DNA of 58,000 bases from Cryptomeria japonica. Taxonomy: Eukaryota; Streptophyta; Pinopsida; Cupressales; Cupressaceae. The DNA lies in the NCBI RefSeq assembly GCF_030272615.1, contig NC_081412.1, positions 103,966,796 to 104,024,795 of the forward strand. The letters run 5' to 3'. The notes below the pieces were generated by a model. It did no database searches, was not told the origin of the DNA, and saw nothing but the letters and a program-made list of their open reading frames with translations. Every line of letters starts with the position of its first letter. The first letter of the stretch is position 1. A program made the position numbers and the translations under genes. Positions 20,274-31,830 of this stretch are shown here, one piece after another.

Positions 20274-21340
20274 GAATATACCTTTGTCAGTTTGTGAAAT
20301 CCGCAATCCTAAAAAGAATTTTATTTCTCCAATCATAGACATTTCAAATTCTTGCTGCATTTTCGTAGAAAATTCCTTACATAAACCATCTTCTCCTCCA
20401 AAGATTATATCATCAACAAATACTTCTATAATCAAGATGTCATCATTAGTTATTTTGTAATATAAATTACTGTCTGCATTTCCTTTAGTAAAACCAATTT
20501 TTAAAATATACTTATCCAATCTTGCATACCAATCTCTTGGGGCTTGTTTCAGTCCATACAGAGCTTTCCTTAATCTGCAAACCATGTCATTGTCATCTGT
20601 CAAAGAAAATCCATTAGGTTTTTCAATGTATACTTCCTCTTCAAGATCTCCATTAAAAAATGCACATTTAATATCCATTTGATAACCTTTGTAGTTCTTG
20701 TGTGCTGCAAAAGCCAAGAATAATCTAACTGCCTCAATTCTAGCTACCGGTGCAAAGGTTTCATTGTAATCGACTCCTTCTTTCTGAGAATATCCCTTAC
20801 ACACTAGTCTTGCTTTATTTCTAACAACCTTACCATCTTCATTAAGTTTGTTTCTGAATACCCATTTCATTCCAATTACATTTTTATCTTTAGGCCGGGG
20901 AACTAATGTCCAAGTGTTATTTTTCTCATTTTGTTCTAATTCTTCTTCCATAGCTTTAATCCAAAATTTATCTTCACATGCCTCATTAACAGATGATGGT
21001 TCTATTTGAGAAATAAGACATACCTCTTCATTTGCCAATCTTCCTCTTGTCATAACTCCTTTAAATTTGTTTCCAATTATTTGATCTTCAAAATGATTTA
21101 ACCTTACATACCGGGGTGTCTTTGTTTATTGTTGTTCTTCAGTTATTGTGAAATCCTCAGATGGTACCGGGGTAACTGGATCTTCATTCTGTACTGGTGG
21201 ATTTGGTGTAGGTTCATTTGTCACAATTTCTATTGCTGGGTCAGAGTCTATATACCTTGAAGTTCCTCTGAATTGTTCATCAATTTTTACATTTTTACTC
21301 TCAACAATTTTCTGCAATCTCTTGTTAAAACATCTATAAT
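20269..21340 (-). pseudogene. copia-3 RT N-terminal part and upstream spacer
   Basis: From 21340 leftwards the minus strand reads an acidic/proline spacer (NVKIDEQFRG, PTPNPPVQ), one in-frame stop near 21127, then [79 protein letters not shown], and the catalytic FVDD at 20409-20420. The frame from 21053 to the insertion point is open. It breaks at GIFLT, where solo LTR-1 begins. Relative to a usual copia polyprotein, everything N-terminal to the spacer is missing. Confidence 0.92.
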
Positions 21341-21353
21341 AGTAAAGAGGAAA

Positions 21354-24300
21354 ATGGGAAGCATTAGTTCAACAAGAAGCCAAGTGAAAAAAAAAATGCA
21401 CCTAACTGAACTGGTTAAAACACTAGGTTTCACTGATGAATACCATGATATTTATGACCTTGCTATCCATGGTGAAAAGCATATCATAGATATTAGATAT
21501 ACATCGTCTAGTAAGGTGGTAGATGCATCCAGGGCAAAATTTATTGTTTTCTACCCAATGTTAAAACAAAAAACAAATAAAATCACATCGTGGGATGTTG
21601 GAGTGGGAAGCATGGTGTTACTTGAAGTATTCCCTTGCTTTGAATTTGTCATGGTCTGCACCGAAAATTATGATGAAGATAAAAAAGCAATTGTCAATAA
21701 AAATACAAAAGAGGAAATTATATCCATAAACGAGGGAGAATTTGCTCATTTGTTGAACCTGGGATTTGAAGCCCAAAACTCAAACGTCCAAATTGACCTT
21801 GAAAAGCTAGCAGGAAATTATGAGAGTCTCGATCCAAGTCGTAGAGATTCATTTATCAAAGCTCTAATAAATATTGGTACTGGTATTGTGTTGGACCAGA
21901 ATCATAAGCCTCCTTGTGATTCTAACATTTTTGTTCCATGTGTTGGGGATACTATTTCCTTGCTGTCATTTTGCCTGGGATTGGAAAATGATAGGGAAGT
22001 GGGTGCAAGCCTTCTTGAAATGATTTATAATATCCATTGTGCAGGTCAGCTAGTAAGATATAATTTTATTAAGCACATTGTAAAATCCATGCAAAAACAA
22101 TTACTGATGATCAAAAAAGGTTCCTGTAAGACATTTAGGTTCTCATCCTACTTGTGCTATCTCCTCCTATCCAAGTATCGTACAATATTTGAGACCAACA
22201 ATCTTCAAATTGTGAGCTATAAGATTGATGAGAAGACTAGGAAGAGAACAAAGTGCCCAATATATGATTGGACCCCAAAGATAAGGATGCATGATAATAG
22301 AAAGAACTACAACCATTTTGTAGACTTCTTTTTGGCACCAATGTATAATGAAATTACAAGCACTCCAATGCCTAGGTTGCTTGTGTCTTGTAGAGATTGC
22401 ATTCAACTTGGAAGTGAAATAGAATTGGCTGACTGGTTCTTCATGGAAGAATTCACTGTGTTAAGGTTTTACAGATCGATAGTAAAACCATACAGACTTC
22501 CAATACATGTGACAGACAGGGCATTTGCATTAGAGTATGTATGACAATTGGAGAGCACAGATAGGAGCTTCCATGGTCAGCAAAAGAAGAGCATATTTCC
22601 TTCCTTGCCTTTCTCATGTAGAGGGTTCACATTTGAGAGAAAAGCATTCAATGTGGCAAATGATTTTTTGATAGTTTTTAACTTTGGTGATGAGGGTCTA
22701 TGGTAGTATGATCCAATCGGTGTAGTTCAAGCAAGGCTTAAGAAAAATAGGAACTCTTCAGCGTTATGTCAACATGAAAGTAAACCATTGCTATAAAAGC
22801 TTAGAAACATGAACTCCTAGGATGAGGTTAAAAAAGAGATGGAGAAAATTGTAGCTGACGAAAAAATTTCAACAGAAGAAATTTCATCACAAATTATGGC
22901 ATTACAAATGCACACAGAGAGGACAACAGAGGAGGGCTGGGGCATCCAAAATAGGAGGGCTGGGGCATTTCTACCTAAAATCTGCTAATCCATCTAACAA
23001 ATCTATTCCCAAATCAATTCTGCATGAATGTAAAGAGAATTATTTCACTCAAACCAAAATAAATAATTTTTGGACTATGAGGAGGAATGCTGGTGAACTA
23101 AAGACAAGTGCAGAATTTGAGAGCATCGACAAGGATGCAGAGTTTAGCAAATTGTAGGATATGGAGCATGGCGGGACTGAAGGTGATGATAATGAGCATG
23201 AGGTTGCCATTGAGCCCCCTCCAACAACTACTACAGTCGCAAAAATATTAGGTGGAGTTAGTGAGTCCATGAAAGAAAAATATAGCAAAGGGGCATATCT
23301 TGTGGAAAAAATGGGTTTTGAAGGTGGTGGTCTAGGTCCTAGAGGAGAGGGCATTTGGTATCCACATCAGGTACAACTTCCATCATAGTCAAAATCAAAA
23401 GGTCCTTATAAACTAGTCATTGGACTTGATTCTTCAAATTCATCACAGATAGGTACTACTCATTACCCTTAGGGTCCACCTACATTTGTTTCAGGTTCAA
23501 ATCCACAACCACCACCACATCATGGTATTCCCATTGGTGGTGAATCAAGTGCCACTGCCACTGGTGGGGAAACTGGGGATAGTATTCCTATTATTGTTCA
23601 GTCAAGTGCCACTATGATTGGTGGGGTTGGCATGGGTACTACTACTAATACTAGTTGTCTTGGTGTTGGACAAGGGCAACAACAAAATATCTCTTGCAAG
23701 AGGCCACTATAGGTAGATACTCAATCCCATACTATTGAGAATCCTATATCAAGTTCCACTGACACTACAAATCAATCATTTGTAGCTTTAGATCATACAC
23801 CTCAAAAGACTATGAAAACTACACATGAAAGTGTTAGTGGGAGTGGGATAGCATCAGGAACTGTTGTTGGTAATCTTGGTCAAGCATTAGTTAAAACCAC
23901 AAGAATAAGTGGAACTGGAGCCTATGGTATTCCTATGTCACCTTTCAAACATTCAATTGCTTCAGCAAGCCCAGATTTTCAATTTCATGATTACTATGAA
24001 AAATATGAACACACAACAAAAGAAAATAAAGAAAAAAAGAAAGCATTTCATAGGAATTCCGTGTCTGAAGTTGTAAATGAACAACCTGCAAGGAACATGG
24101 TATTTCCAACATATGACCCACAGAAAGATATGATGGATTTCATGGTTGTTATGCCCCCGGGCCCATCTAAAGATAAAAATCCACCACACAGTCAGATAGA
24201 TCCCTCTTAATTTCAAGTTAGCACCCTCCAAATGGATTTTTCCAAAGTACATAATGTGGACAAAATTAGTGTGTCAAAAATGACTAACGAAGTGGTCTAC

Positions 24301-25434
24301 ACTTCACTACTAAAGGTGGAGAGAGAAAAAAATAAAATGGAGAAACAAATAGAAAAGTTATAGGTAGACCTAGAAAACGAAAAAATCAAGGAGGAAAGCA
24401 ACAGATAGAAAGTGCAATGATTTACAAAAAAGGATAAAAAATTGGGCTCTGCAGTAGAAATTGCAGAGCGGGAGAAGAAGGATGCAGAATTGAAGGACCT
24501 GACAGAAAAACTAGCTAAAAGTAGTAAAAAAATTGTTGAGGAAAAAGCCAGTTTTCAAAAATTATACAAAAATTATGAGTCTGCTGCCACTGAAATGAGA
24601 AAATTACAGGACCTATTGGATCATGGGAGGGAAAAAGAAAAACATTTGCAAGAGGAAGTAGAGGAAGAAAGAAAAAAATGTGCATAAATGAAAGAAGACT
24701 TGCACAATGCAAATGATAAAATAAAAACTTAGGAGGATAGATTGAAAGATAATATGAAAAATACAATGAAGTATATACAAGAAAACATTTGGGGGCAAAT
24801 AATGCAGAGGAGTGAGAAGTTGTGTGAATGGTTTCAATTGACTGAAAGTATGAGATAATTTTTTTCAAAAATCAAAGGGCACTATGAGAAGAGCACACAT
24901 GTTTATTCAAAAAAGGTAATGGCAAAAAAGATTCTGAAAGTAGTCTGCAGTTCTAGTGACAGCTACTTGGCATCCAAGGGAACTAAGAGCTGCATTGATG
25001 CCATAGTTAAGACATCATCTATCATTCAAAAATGCCAGAAGCTAAGGGAAACATCAAAAGTTATGAACAGTTGTGGAAAAAAGATAGTGAAGCTGGAAGA
25101 AAAGAAAAATATTTTGATTAAGCTTGGTTTGCCTAAGCCTGTTGACACATCAAATAAATTCATTGGAGAAGAAGCTTACAAAAAAAACATGGAGATAAAA
25201 ATGAAGTCTGATTTAGACTTGCTTCCAAAGGACACAACTCCCAAAAGCTTTTTGGAATTCATCCAACCATTTACAACTCTAAATTCAGTATTGGATGAAA
25301 CAGTGATGTCAAGTAAATCTTCTAAATATGGAATGTTGATGAAGTTGGAGTTGACTTTCCATAGTTTACAGAATATTGACCTTCCATCAGATGAAGAGTG
25401 GAGCACCCTACAAAAACTGGCACAAAATTCTTAA
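21354..25434 (+). pseudogene. long unrecognised ORF with G-patch-like and coiled-coil parts
   Basis: An ATG at 21354 (MGSISSTRSQVKKKMHLTELV) opens about 397 codons to 22544. The sense continues after a frameshift somewhere between 22545 and 23161, then stays in one frame to the stop at 25434 with about ten in-frame stops. In order: a globular N-terminal region; a short segment KGAYLVEKMGFEGGGLGP with RGEGI after it, resembling a G-patch (23287-23355); a Gly/Ser/Thr-rich low-complexity linker (23400-23800); a strongly charged heptad-rich region with probable coiled coil (24250-24830); and a lysine-rich C-terminal domain ending TLQKLAQNS. I do not recognise the family. The layout suggests a structural, nucleic-acid-binding protein of a mobile element, which is inference only. 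Confidence 0.5.
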
Positions 25435-25504
25435 GAATCATAGTATGTATTGCACAATTTTCTTCTTTTATTCTTAATTTCAAGGTTTTATGTTTTTTCT
25501 GTTT

Positions 25505-25652
25505 GCTATTTTGCTAATCTAGCCTATGAATCTATGATGCACTCGCTATTGCTATTTTGGTAATCCAGCCTATGAATCTATTTTATGAATAGGAAAAAAA
25601 TAGCACTCGCTATCGCTATTTTGCTAATCCAGCCTATGAATCTATGATGCAC
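25505..25652. repeat. three imperfect tandem copies, about 40-64 bp each
   Basis: The unit gctattttgctaatc followed by agcctatgaatctatg occurs at 25505, 25551 and 25615. The middle copy carries an insertion of about 18 bp. Confidence 0.85.
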
Positions 25653-26397
25653 AGTGCAAAAGTTCAGCCAGTAAATTTGTATTCTCAAATTCTCCCTTGC
25701 TTTAACATTTATGCATTTCTCTATTTCTGATTAGTAGGTTTTAGGCACTACTATTATCTATGTTTAATTTGTCATGGCGTGAATTAATATTTAATTTTGA
25801 ACTATTTTTTGAACAGGAGACATCAAACATGTAGCAGATGTAAAATTGCTAATATGCCCTGTGATGGCCATATAAATATGTGTTGAGTTTGTGATTTTGA
25901 TGTTCAGTATTCACATGTTGCAAACTTGCAATTCGACCTAAAGCTTTTGTTGCTCCCTTGTTTCTATAAAAGGGAATTCAGGGTCATTTGAAATTTTGTA
26001 AAGGGTTATGAAACTTTGTATTCACTTTTGCAATTGGCATGGAGAATCATACTGATTGGTGTATTACTATTGAATGAATTGTATCATATGGCTATATTTT
26101 GAAAGAATTAATGAAAATCTAAGTTCTCAACATGTGTATTACTATTGAATGAATTGTATCATATAGTTCTGAAATGTATCACACAGATTTGAGACTCAAA
26201 CATGTATAAATAAACAATAAACATCTCTATATCAATAAACACACTATGATTTTTTTTTATTATGCTATTTTAAATCTGGAAATAGAAAGTTGAAAAATAC
26301 AATTACAAATCAATATTAAATTCTAATTGCAACAAGTAATATGCTTTTGTAATATGAATGATGAGATACAGTAATAAGATTAATAAATACCAATCTC
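25653..26397. repeat. AT-rich non-coding DNA with a 31-bp direct repeat
   Basis: The 31-bp word beginning gtgtattactattgaatg is present exactly at 26059-26089 and 26134-26164. Otherwise this is AT-rich DNA without a recognisable gene between two oppositely oriented pseudogenes. Confidence 0.75.
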
Positions 26398-29111
26398 TTA
26401 TAGTTGCCATTCATCCTCATCAAATTCAGTGCTTTCTTGATTCTCGTCTGTGGTTATTTCACTCTGAGTCTGAGTCTGCATATCTTCATCAAACTACATC
26501 TCAATGCTACCAGTACATCCAGTAGTCCCACTGACACTTTGGTTTGAAGTGTTTCCCAAACCTCTTCTTTCACATTTGGACATGTAGATTTGCAATGCCC
26601 TATCGTAAGGAAAAGTGTGGACATCATACCTAGATGTATAGAGCCTCAAGCAATTTTCCAAATTTTTGTCTAGTTTGTTTCTTAGCTTTGATTTTAGGAA
26701 CCCCAAAGCACTGAAAAACTCTCTCATCTTCCACCAAACCCAATATCATGGTAAGACATAAATCAGCAAGCTTCACATATTCTGGCATTGAATCATGCAA
26801 GGATGCGTTCTCAGCTATATATTTCCAAAGCCTTGTTACTGATCCCTCTTTGCGAGGGTTCTCCATTTTGGTATATTGTTATTTCATAGTGTATGCAAAA
26901 TGAGATGATTGCTCTCGAAGATGAGTTTGGTCTAATATTCCATTTATAGTTACTCCATTAAATTCTCTGGATATGCAAAATTGTTTTACCAAAGTCAACA
27001 GCTTACTTTGAAAATCAGATGCACTATTGAGACTCCAATAATGAGGAAACACAATAGACATGGCTTCGAGTAGGTTGTCAGGAGGGAATCTGCTTCTAAT
27101 TTGTGAGGAAAGATCATATGCAATTTTCTTCATAGAAGTAGTTACAGTCTCAACAATCTTGTCGAAATCTTCCTTTGTAACTCTTGCTAGTTTCTTCCTA
27201 GGGTGCTTTCCTGGTTCCTCGAGGTCAACTGTGGCATAGAAGTGCATTGATATCTCACCTCCCCATACATTGGCACATACCTCCCTATCTGCACTGATTT
27301 GTAAAAAGTTATCAGGATTGTTCAAATCTATGAGTGTCTGCCACTTAACAAATTTTTCATCAGATAGTGTTGGTTGATTTCGATAGAGATTGTCGAGGGC
27401 CATGCATGTCATCTTACACAGCATAGCATATTCTGCAATATACAAAGCTCTTATTTGGGCAGCCTTCATAATATTCCTCATTTCCTCTAGCATGGGCAAA
27501 AGAGCTGCTAAAGTTAAGAGTGTCTCTAAATTACTTAACCTGCCAAGAAGTTTAGGAAATTTCAGTTGATCTGATTTGTTGCGAGTTGTGTGAAATAGTA
27601 CAATCAAGGATGGATATTCTGAAAACACTCAATGCGCTGGACCATCCAAAGAGATCCATCTAGTATCATTATTCTTGAGAAGCTTGTTCCCATCAGTTAA
27701 TCCATCAACAAAGTGTTGAAATTCCATAAATCGCTTGGGACTTCGACATAAGTTTGAGTAGAGCTCTCTGATTAAAATTTCAATTTTTTTTAATTGAAGC
27801 AAACTTGCTCACAATTCCAAAAGCTAGATTCATTCTATGAGCCATGCAATGAATTGGAGTAATGTACGGTGCAAATGAAGTTTCAATCTTTGTACAAAGA
27901 CCGTTCCTGTGACCTTGCATTATTGAAGCTCCATCTGCTCCAACACAAACCAATTTTTTGGCTACCATCATGTCATCCATACCTCCATATTCAATTAAAT
28001 TTATTTTTACTAGTTGAAATAAATTTTCCACTGTCACACTCTCCTTCATTTTAGCAATAGTTAGTAGATGAGGTTGGCGGGTATGATTCTCTACAGTATA
28101 AACATGCATGCATACCCATGAAGTATTGTCTACTACCATAACTTCGTCTAAAAAAAATGCAATGAAGTTTGACTCTCTTATTTTTTCCTGTACATCTTCT
28201 TTTCCAACCTCAGTAAGACAACTTGCCCATTCCCATCCACTATTTACTGACCAGTGTCTATTAGGATAGTTTGGAACTTTCAAAAAGTATAATAAACCAC
28301 TAATTGATGGGAAATCTGTCATAGCACACCCTCTGCTCAAAATATGAAAAACAACGCTTAACTAAACAACTTTTCCTAGTTGTTCTATTTGTATTGCTTT
28401 TCCAAAAATAGCTTCAATAGAACCTTTAACTTTAGCAGACTTCGTCTGTAATTTCTCATGAAAATAATACTCTTCAGCATTCCTCACATGCTTACATTCA
28501 TCCTTTGTTTTCCATCTTATCACTAATTTTTCAACCCTGTCTATCATTTGTTTTTCATAAACTTTACCCATATGCTTTTCTATGGTGTCAAATTTTAGCT
28601 GCAACCTAATTTCCTTGTTATGTTTCCAAGTGCAAATCTTACACCTGCATTCTATTGGAGGCTCGCCTTCAATTGGATTCTCCACTGGTTCAATGAATGG
28701 ATACTTTGATGCCCAATTAATTTGAAAATTCCTCACTGAGATATCCCACTCCCGATCCATTTTTTATTGTGGTTCACCCTTTTTTGATATGGCTTTTCTT
28801 TTCCCCTTCCGTGCATTATCATCAATGGTATTATCACCCAAGTTAATTATATCATTCTGGCTAACTTGGGTATCTACTAGATAATCTTCTTCAAGATCAT
28901 CCTGATCTGAGATATCAGGTTCGCCGCCATCTTCAACATGCGGTGTAGGTGGCAAATTTTGTACTTGTACTTGTGATGATGTATCTTCTTGATTTTCACT
29001 AGTACCACAATCTTTTCCAATGCCAAAGTACGAAGACAACGTTCTGATTTTTGTTGGCCTCTCCTGGCCTTCCCCACATTTAAGTTTCCTACCCCTCTTC
29101 CTGTTCGACAT
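26398..29111 (-). pseudogene. hAT-family transposase relic
   Basis: It starts at an ATG at 29111 (MSNRKRGRKLK, nuclear-localisation-like) and reads to a TAA at 26398. Visible parts are a Cys/His cluster (ECRCKICTW then H) near 28640, like a BED-type finger; the catalytic-core region FFLDEVMVVDNTSWVCMHVY and VCVGADGASIMQG then HCMAHRMNLA (28190-27810); TRWISLDG near 27660; and a C-terminal hAT dimerisation region SMPEYVKLADLCLTM and VEDERVF with RNKLDKNLENCLRL (26790-26640). In-frame stops lie at 28764, 28362, 27629, 26879 and 26494. Frameshifts lie near 27785, at a T run, and near 26715. The length of about 900 codons fits a full hAT transposase. Terminal inverted repeats and an 8-bp duplication were not found by eye. 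Confidence 0.85.
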
Positions 29112-29432
29112 CTCCAACGAAATAAAGGCTCCCAAAAAAAAATCAATTTGCTGAAGAAGCAATAATAGACTATAACGTATTATATACCACTTCAAAAATA
29201 TGATCGCTCACCTTTGGGCTTTAGGTCACTAGCAGTCGCCAATACAGTCAACAACAATGATTTTCCTTGGTCTGAAACTTTGCCATTGATTAGAATTCAG
29301 AGCCTAGAATCCACCAGATTATGTTGAGATAGATCTGATCTTTGCATGTATTTATACCAATCCTTATATGGCGAATTCCGCGGGAATTTTATATGGTATA
29401 CAAATATTTGGAGAATCCCGCGTAACTATAAC
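29112..29432. other. upstream flank of the hAT relic, no gene seen
   Basis: It holds an upstream extension of the hAT frame to 29195 and AT-rich sequence. No clear promoter element or terminal inverted repeat is identified. Confidence 0.45.
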
Positions 29433-29558
29433 ATGACTTATGTAATTTTCGAGGCGATTATAGGTCATCCAAATATGACTTATGTAATTTTTGAGGCGAT
29501 TATAGGTCATCCAAATATGACCTATATAATTTTTGAGGCGATTATAGGTCGTCCAAAT
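29433..29558. repeat. three 42-bp tandem repeats
   Basis: The unit begins atgacttatgtaatttt and contains gaggcgattataggtc. It is present three times at exact 42-bp spacing (29433, 29475, 29517) with few substitutions. Because 42 is a multiple of 3, all frames stay open through it. The following 350 bases are rich in GGCGA words. Confidence 0.93.
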
Positions 29559-29854
29559 AATAGGTGAATACAATATAGTTGGCAAAAGTTGGGGTGAATG
29601 GAGACATGCATTGGCAAGATGTCAGGCGAATTGGGTCCCCCTCACTAACAAATATTCACATGCCTATAGGTGAATTAAGGTCATCTATTAAGGCAACCTC
29701 AGAGAGTGTAGGCGAAACAATTAAATTTACTGTTTGTCTACCATAAATTGTATTGGCGAAATCATCGCATAGAAACATTTAATTGCATAAAACATATGGC
29801 GATCAGGTCGTGAATTTCTTGGAAATTGATAATGTTCTGGCGACATGGCCACCC

Positions 29855-30751
29855 CTAGATGGTACAAAATATTCGCCATTTTCGACATGGCTGACGTGAA
29901 AAATTCACCATTGGCGAATATTCGCCACTTAAGTAATCTCTGCATTGGACCTTTCCTTTTATACCGAGAATATCATTTAGGAAGTATAATGCCAAACAAA
30001 TGATAAGGGAACCGAACTTGAAGTTGTGCTTTTTATCTTTGTTGATCTTCTTTAAGTTACTCAACAATTCTCTCAAAATAACTTCACATAAATCATACCT
30101 TTTATCTTCTTTGAAGATCTGATAGGTTGAGCATATTGCTATACTAGAAACTGAGTTCTGCCTACTTGATTGATAGACATTGTAATCAACTACCATTGAT
30201 GCAGATCTGATATCATGCTCCAAGATGTCATTGATAGTCATTTCTCTATTGTCAAACTTTGAACTAGTAGTGGCTATCACAGTGTTATTTGATACCTTCC
30301 TTAGACCAGGCACTTCACCGGTTGTACTCGGGCATGTTACGTCTTGAATTCCCTACTTGGTGATCTTATGGGGCCTATCTAGCCACATGAACTTGTCATG
30401 GACACTTCTTAGGATATACCAGATCTATTCGGCTTCATCAAATAATGGGAAATGGATGAACTACGTGAAACCCTTGTATTGAAGAATCTTATATTCCAGT
30501 TTTAGATTTCCCAAGCTATCTGCCAAATGAACGTTATATAGGGATAACATGTTATCATTTTTGAGCTCCTCAAGATCATAGTGGATGTATGCTCTAATAT
30601 CTTCGTTATGAAGAATATCGTAGGATTCCGAGGAAAATGCTCCTTCAAGGTCATCTTCGACAGACTTGAAAGGTTGTTTCTTAAAAACTGGCCTAGCCCT
30701 ATCCTTAATCTCAACAATCAAAGGAGTAGCAATTCTAGACGCAGATGTCAT
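29855..30751 (-). pseudogene. unrecognised degenerate ORF, repeat-derived
   Basis: An ATG at 30751 (MTSASRIATPLIVEIKDRARP) opens about 97 codons. The sense continues through two or three stops (near 30461 and 30350) into MPGLRKVSNNTVIATTSSKFD, MTINDILEHDIRSASM, YDLCEVILRELLSNLKK and FKFGSLIICLALYFLN. The N-terminal part is acidic and the C-terminal part has a hydrophobic helix. I do not recognise the family. The alternating acidic and hydrophobic blocks are unlike Gag or RT. Position among retroelements suggests a retroelement accessory ORF, but host origin is not excluded. Confidence 0.4.
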
Positions 30752-31137
30752 TTCAAAGTTAGGGTTTGAAAACAGATAGCTTCATGAAGCAAATAAATAC
30801 CTTTTGATTCAACCAGGTGGAAGAAATTGCTTTTGGATCGCTACAATCTTGATTTAAGCTGCCAAATATCTTCTCTTCATTGCTTTGCACTTTTTGCTTG
30901 ATCGCATTGTGAAGAATGGACCTTTGAAATGCATTTTTAACCTTTGAAAACTGAATTTTTGGTTGTAATAAATGCTTCAACATTTTGGCTTCCAATTACC
31001 TTGTATTTCGTGAAATCACTCACCGGAACCTTAAATCTTCAGACAATCTTTCAGATATCATCTGTATACATGATCTAAACCTTCTGCAACCTTCTGAAAT
31101 TAGTTAAAAAACTTTGAAGAGGGGGTTTTATGAATTT
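30752..31137. other. no recognisable gene
   Basis: This is the 5' flank of the preceding ORF. The left breakpoint of copia-4 must lie near its right end. Confidence 0.4.
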
Positions 31138-31830
31138 GCATGAAAGACTCCACCTAAGACCAAAAAGCCATAGTTACTAGATGAGGTTCCATCAATGGAT
31201 TCAGGTGTTGAGAAATTCTACACATTAGAATCATCTTTCTTAACCCACATCTTTTTATGTTGATCTATGATTTCCTCTACCTTTTCTTTTCCTTTCTCAT
31301 TTGATTTGTTCTTGTTTACCAGACCATTATTCCTGCTTCTGCAATATTTTGCAATGTGACTTGGTTTGTTGCATCCATGGCAAACAATATTTCTCTGCAT
31401 AGGCCTAAAATTCATCTGATTTGGTCTCATCCTGCATTGGTTAGAGATACGTCCAAATGTCCCACATGCAAAACATCTTTTGTTTTGAAAGTTGATCATC
31501 ATTCTGCAAATGTTTGACTTGTTACCAAAGTTGTTTCATTTGAAATATTGACTAGTAAAGGTAGGAACATTATTCATCATGTTATTCATCATCCCATTAT
31601 TCATCCTACTTCTGCATTGGTTTTTCATATGATCGAATCTATTGCGAGTAAAACATCTACCATTGAATTTATAAGCATTAGGCTATCTTACCAAATGATT
31701 CTTTCTCTTCTGATGATTAGGATTTCCATTTCTTTATCCAAAACCCAAGTATTCTCCTTTCTCATATCCAAGTCCTCTTGTGTCCTTCCCATGTCTCTGA
31801 CTTTCCAGCATCTCATCAAGCATTGCTGAG
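31138..31830 (-). pseudogene. copia-4 gag C-terminal part with zinc knuckles
   Basis: On the minus strand: SAMLDEMLESQR and GLGYEKGE, a typical segment after the coiled coil in one class of plant copia Gag; then three CCHC-type knuckles. The first has lost its second Cys (CFTRNRFDHMKNQC). The second has Arg for His (CFACGTFGRISNQC, near 31470). The third is complete (CHGCNKPSHIAKYC, near 31380). Stops interrupt the part before 31502. It continues upstream at 33518-34072, beyond an inserted solo LTR. Confidence 0.8.

Larger units (their letters stand above)
16430..21340 (-). mobile_element. copia-3: 5'-truncated Ty1-copia element
   Basis: This minus-strand element is of a second copia family. 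Its 3' LTR (16430-17495), a PPT and the 3' half of pol are present. The sequence stops at about 21340 in the spacer between integrase and RT (a YRCFNKRLQKI-like reading), where an unrelated plus-strand ORF begins. The 5' LTR, gag and integrase are absent. The RT is interrupted by a 1.6-kb solo LTR at 18675-20268. Confidence 0.9.

Noticed and set aside
29433-29558. CRISPR-like regular repeats
   Set aside because: Units are directly adjacent without spacers, and the context is a plant genome; this is a simple tandem repeat.
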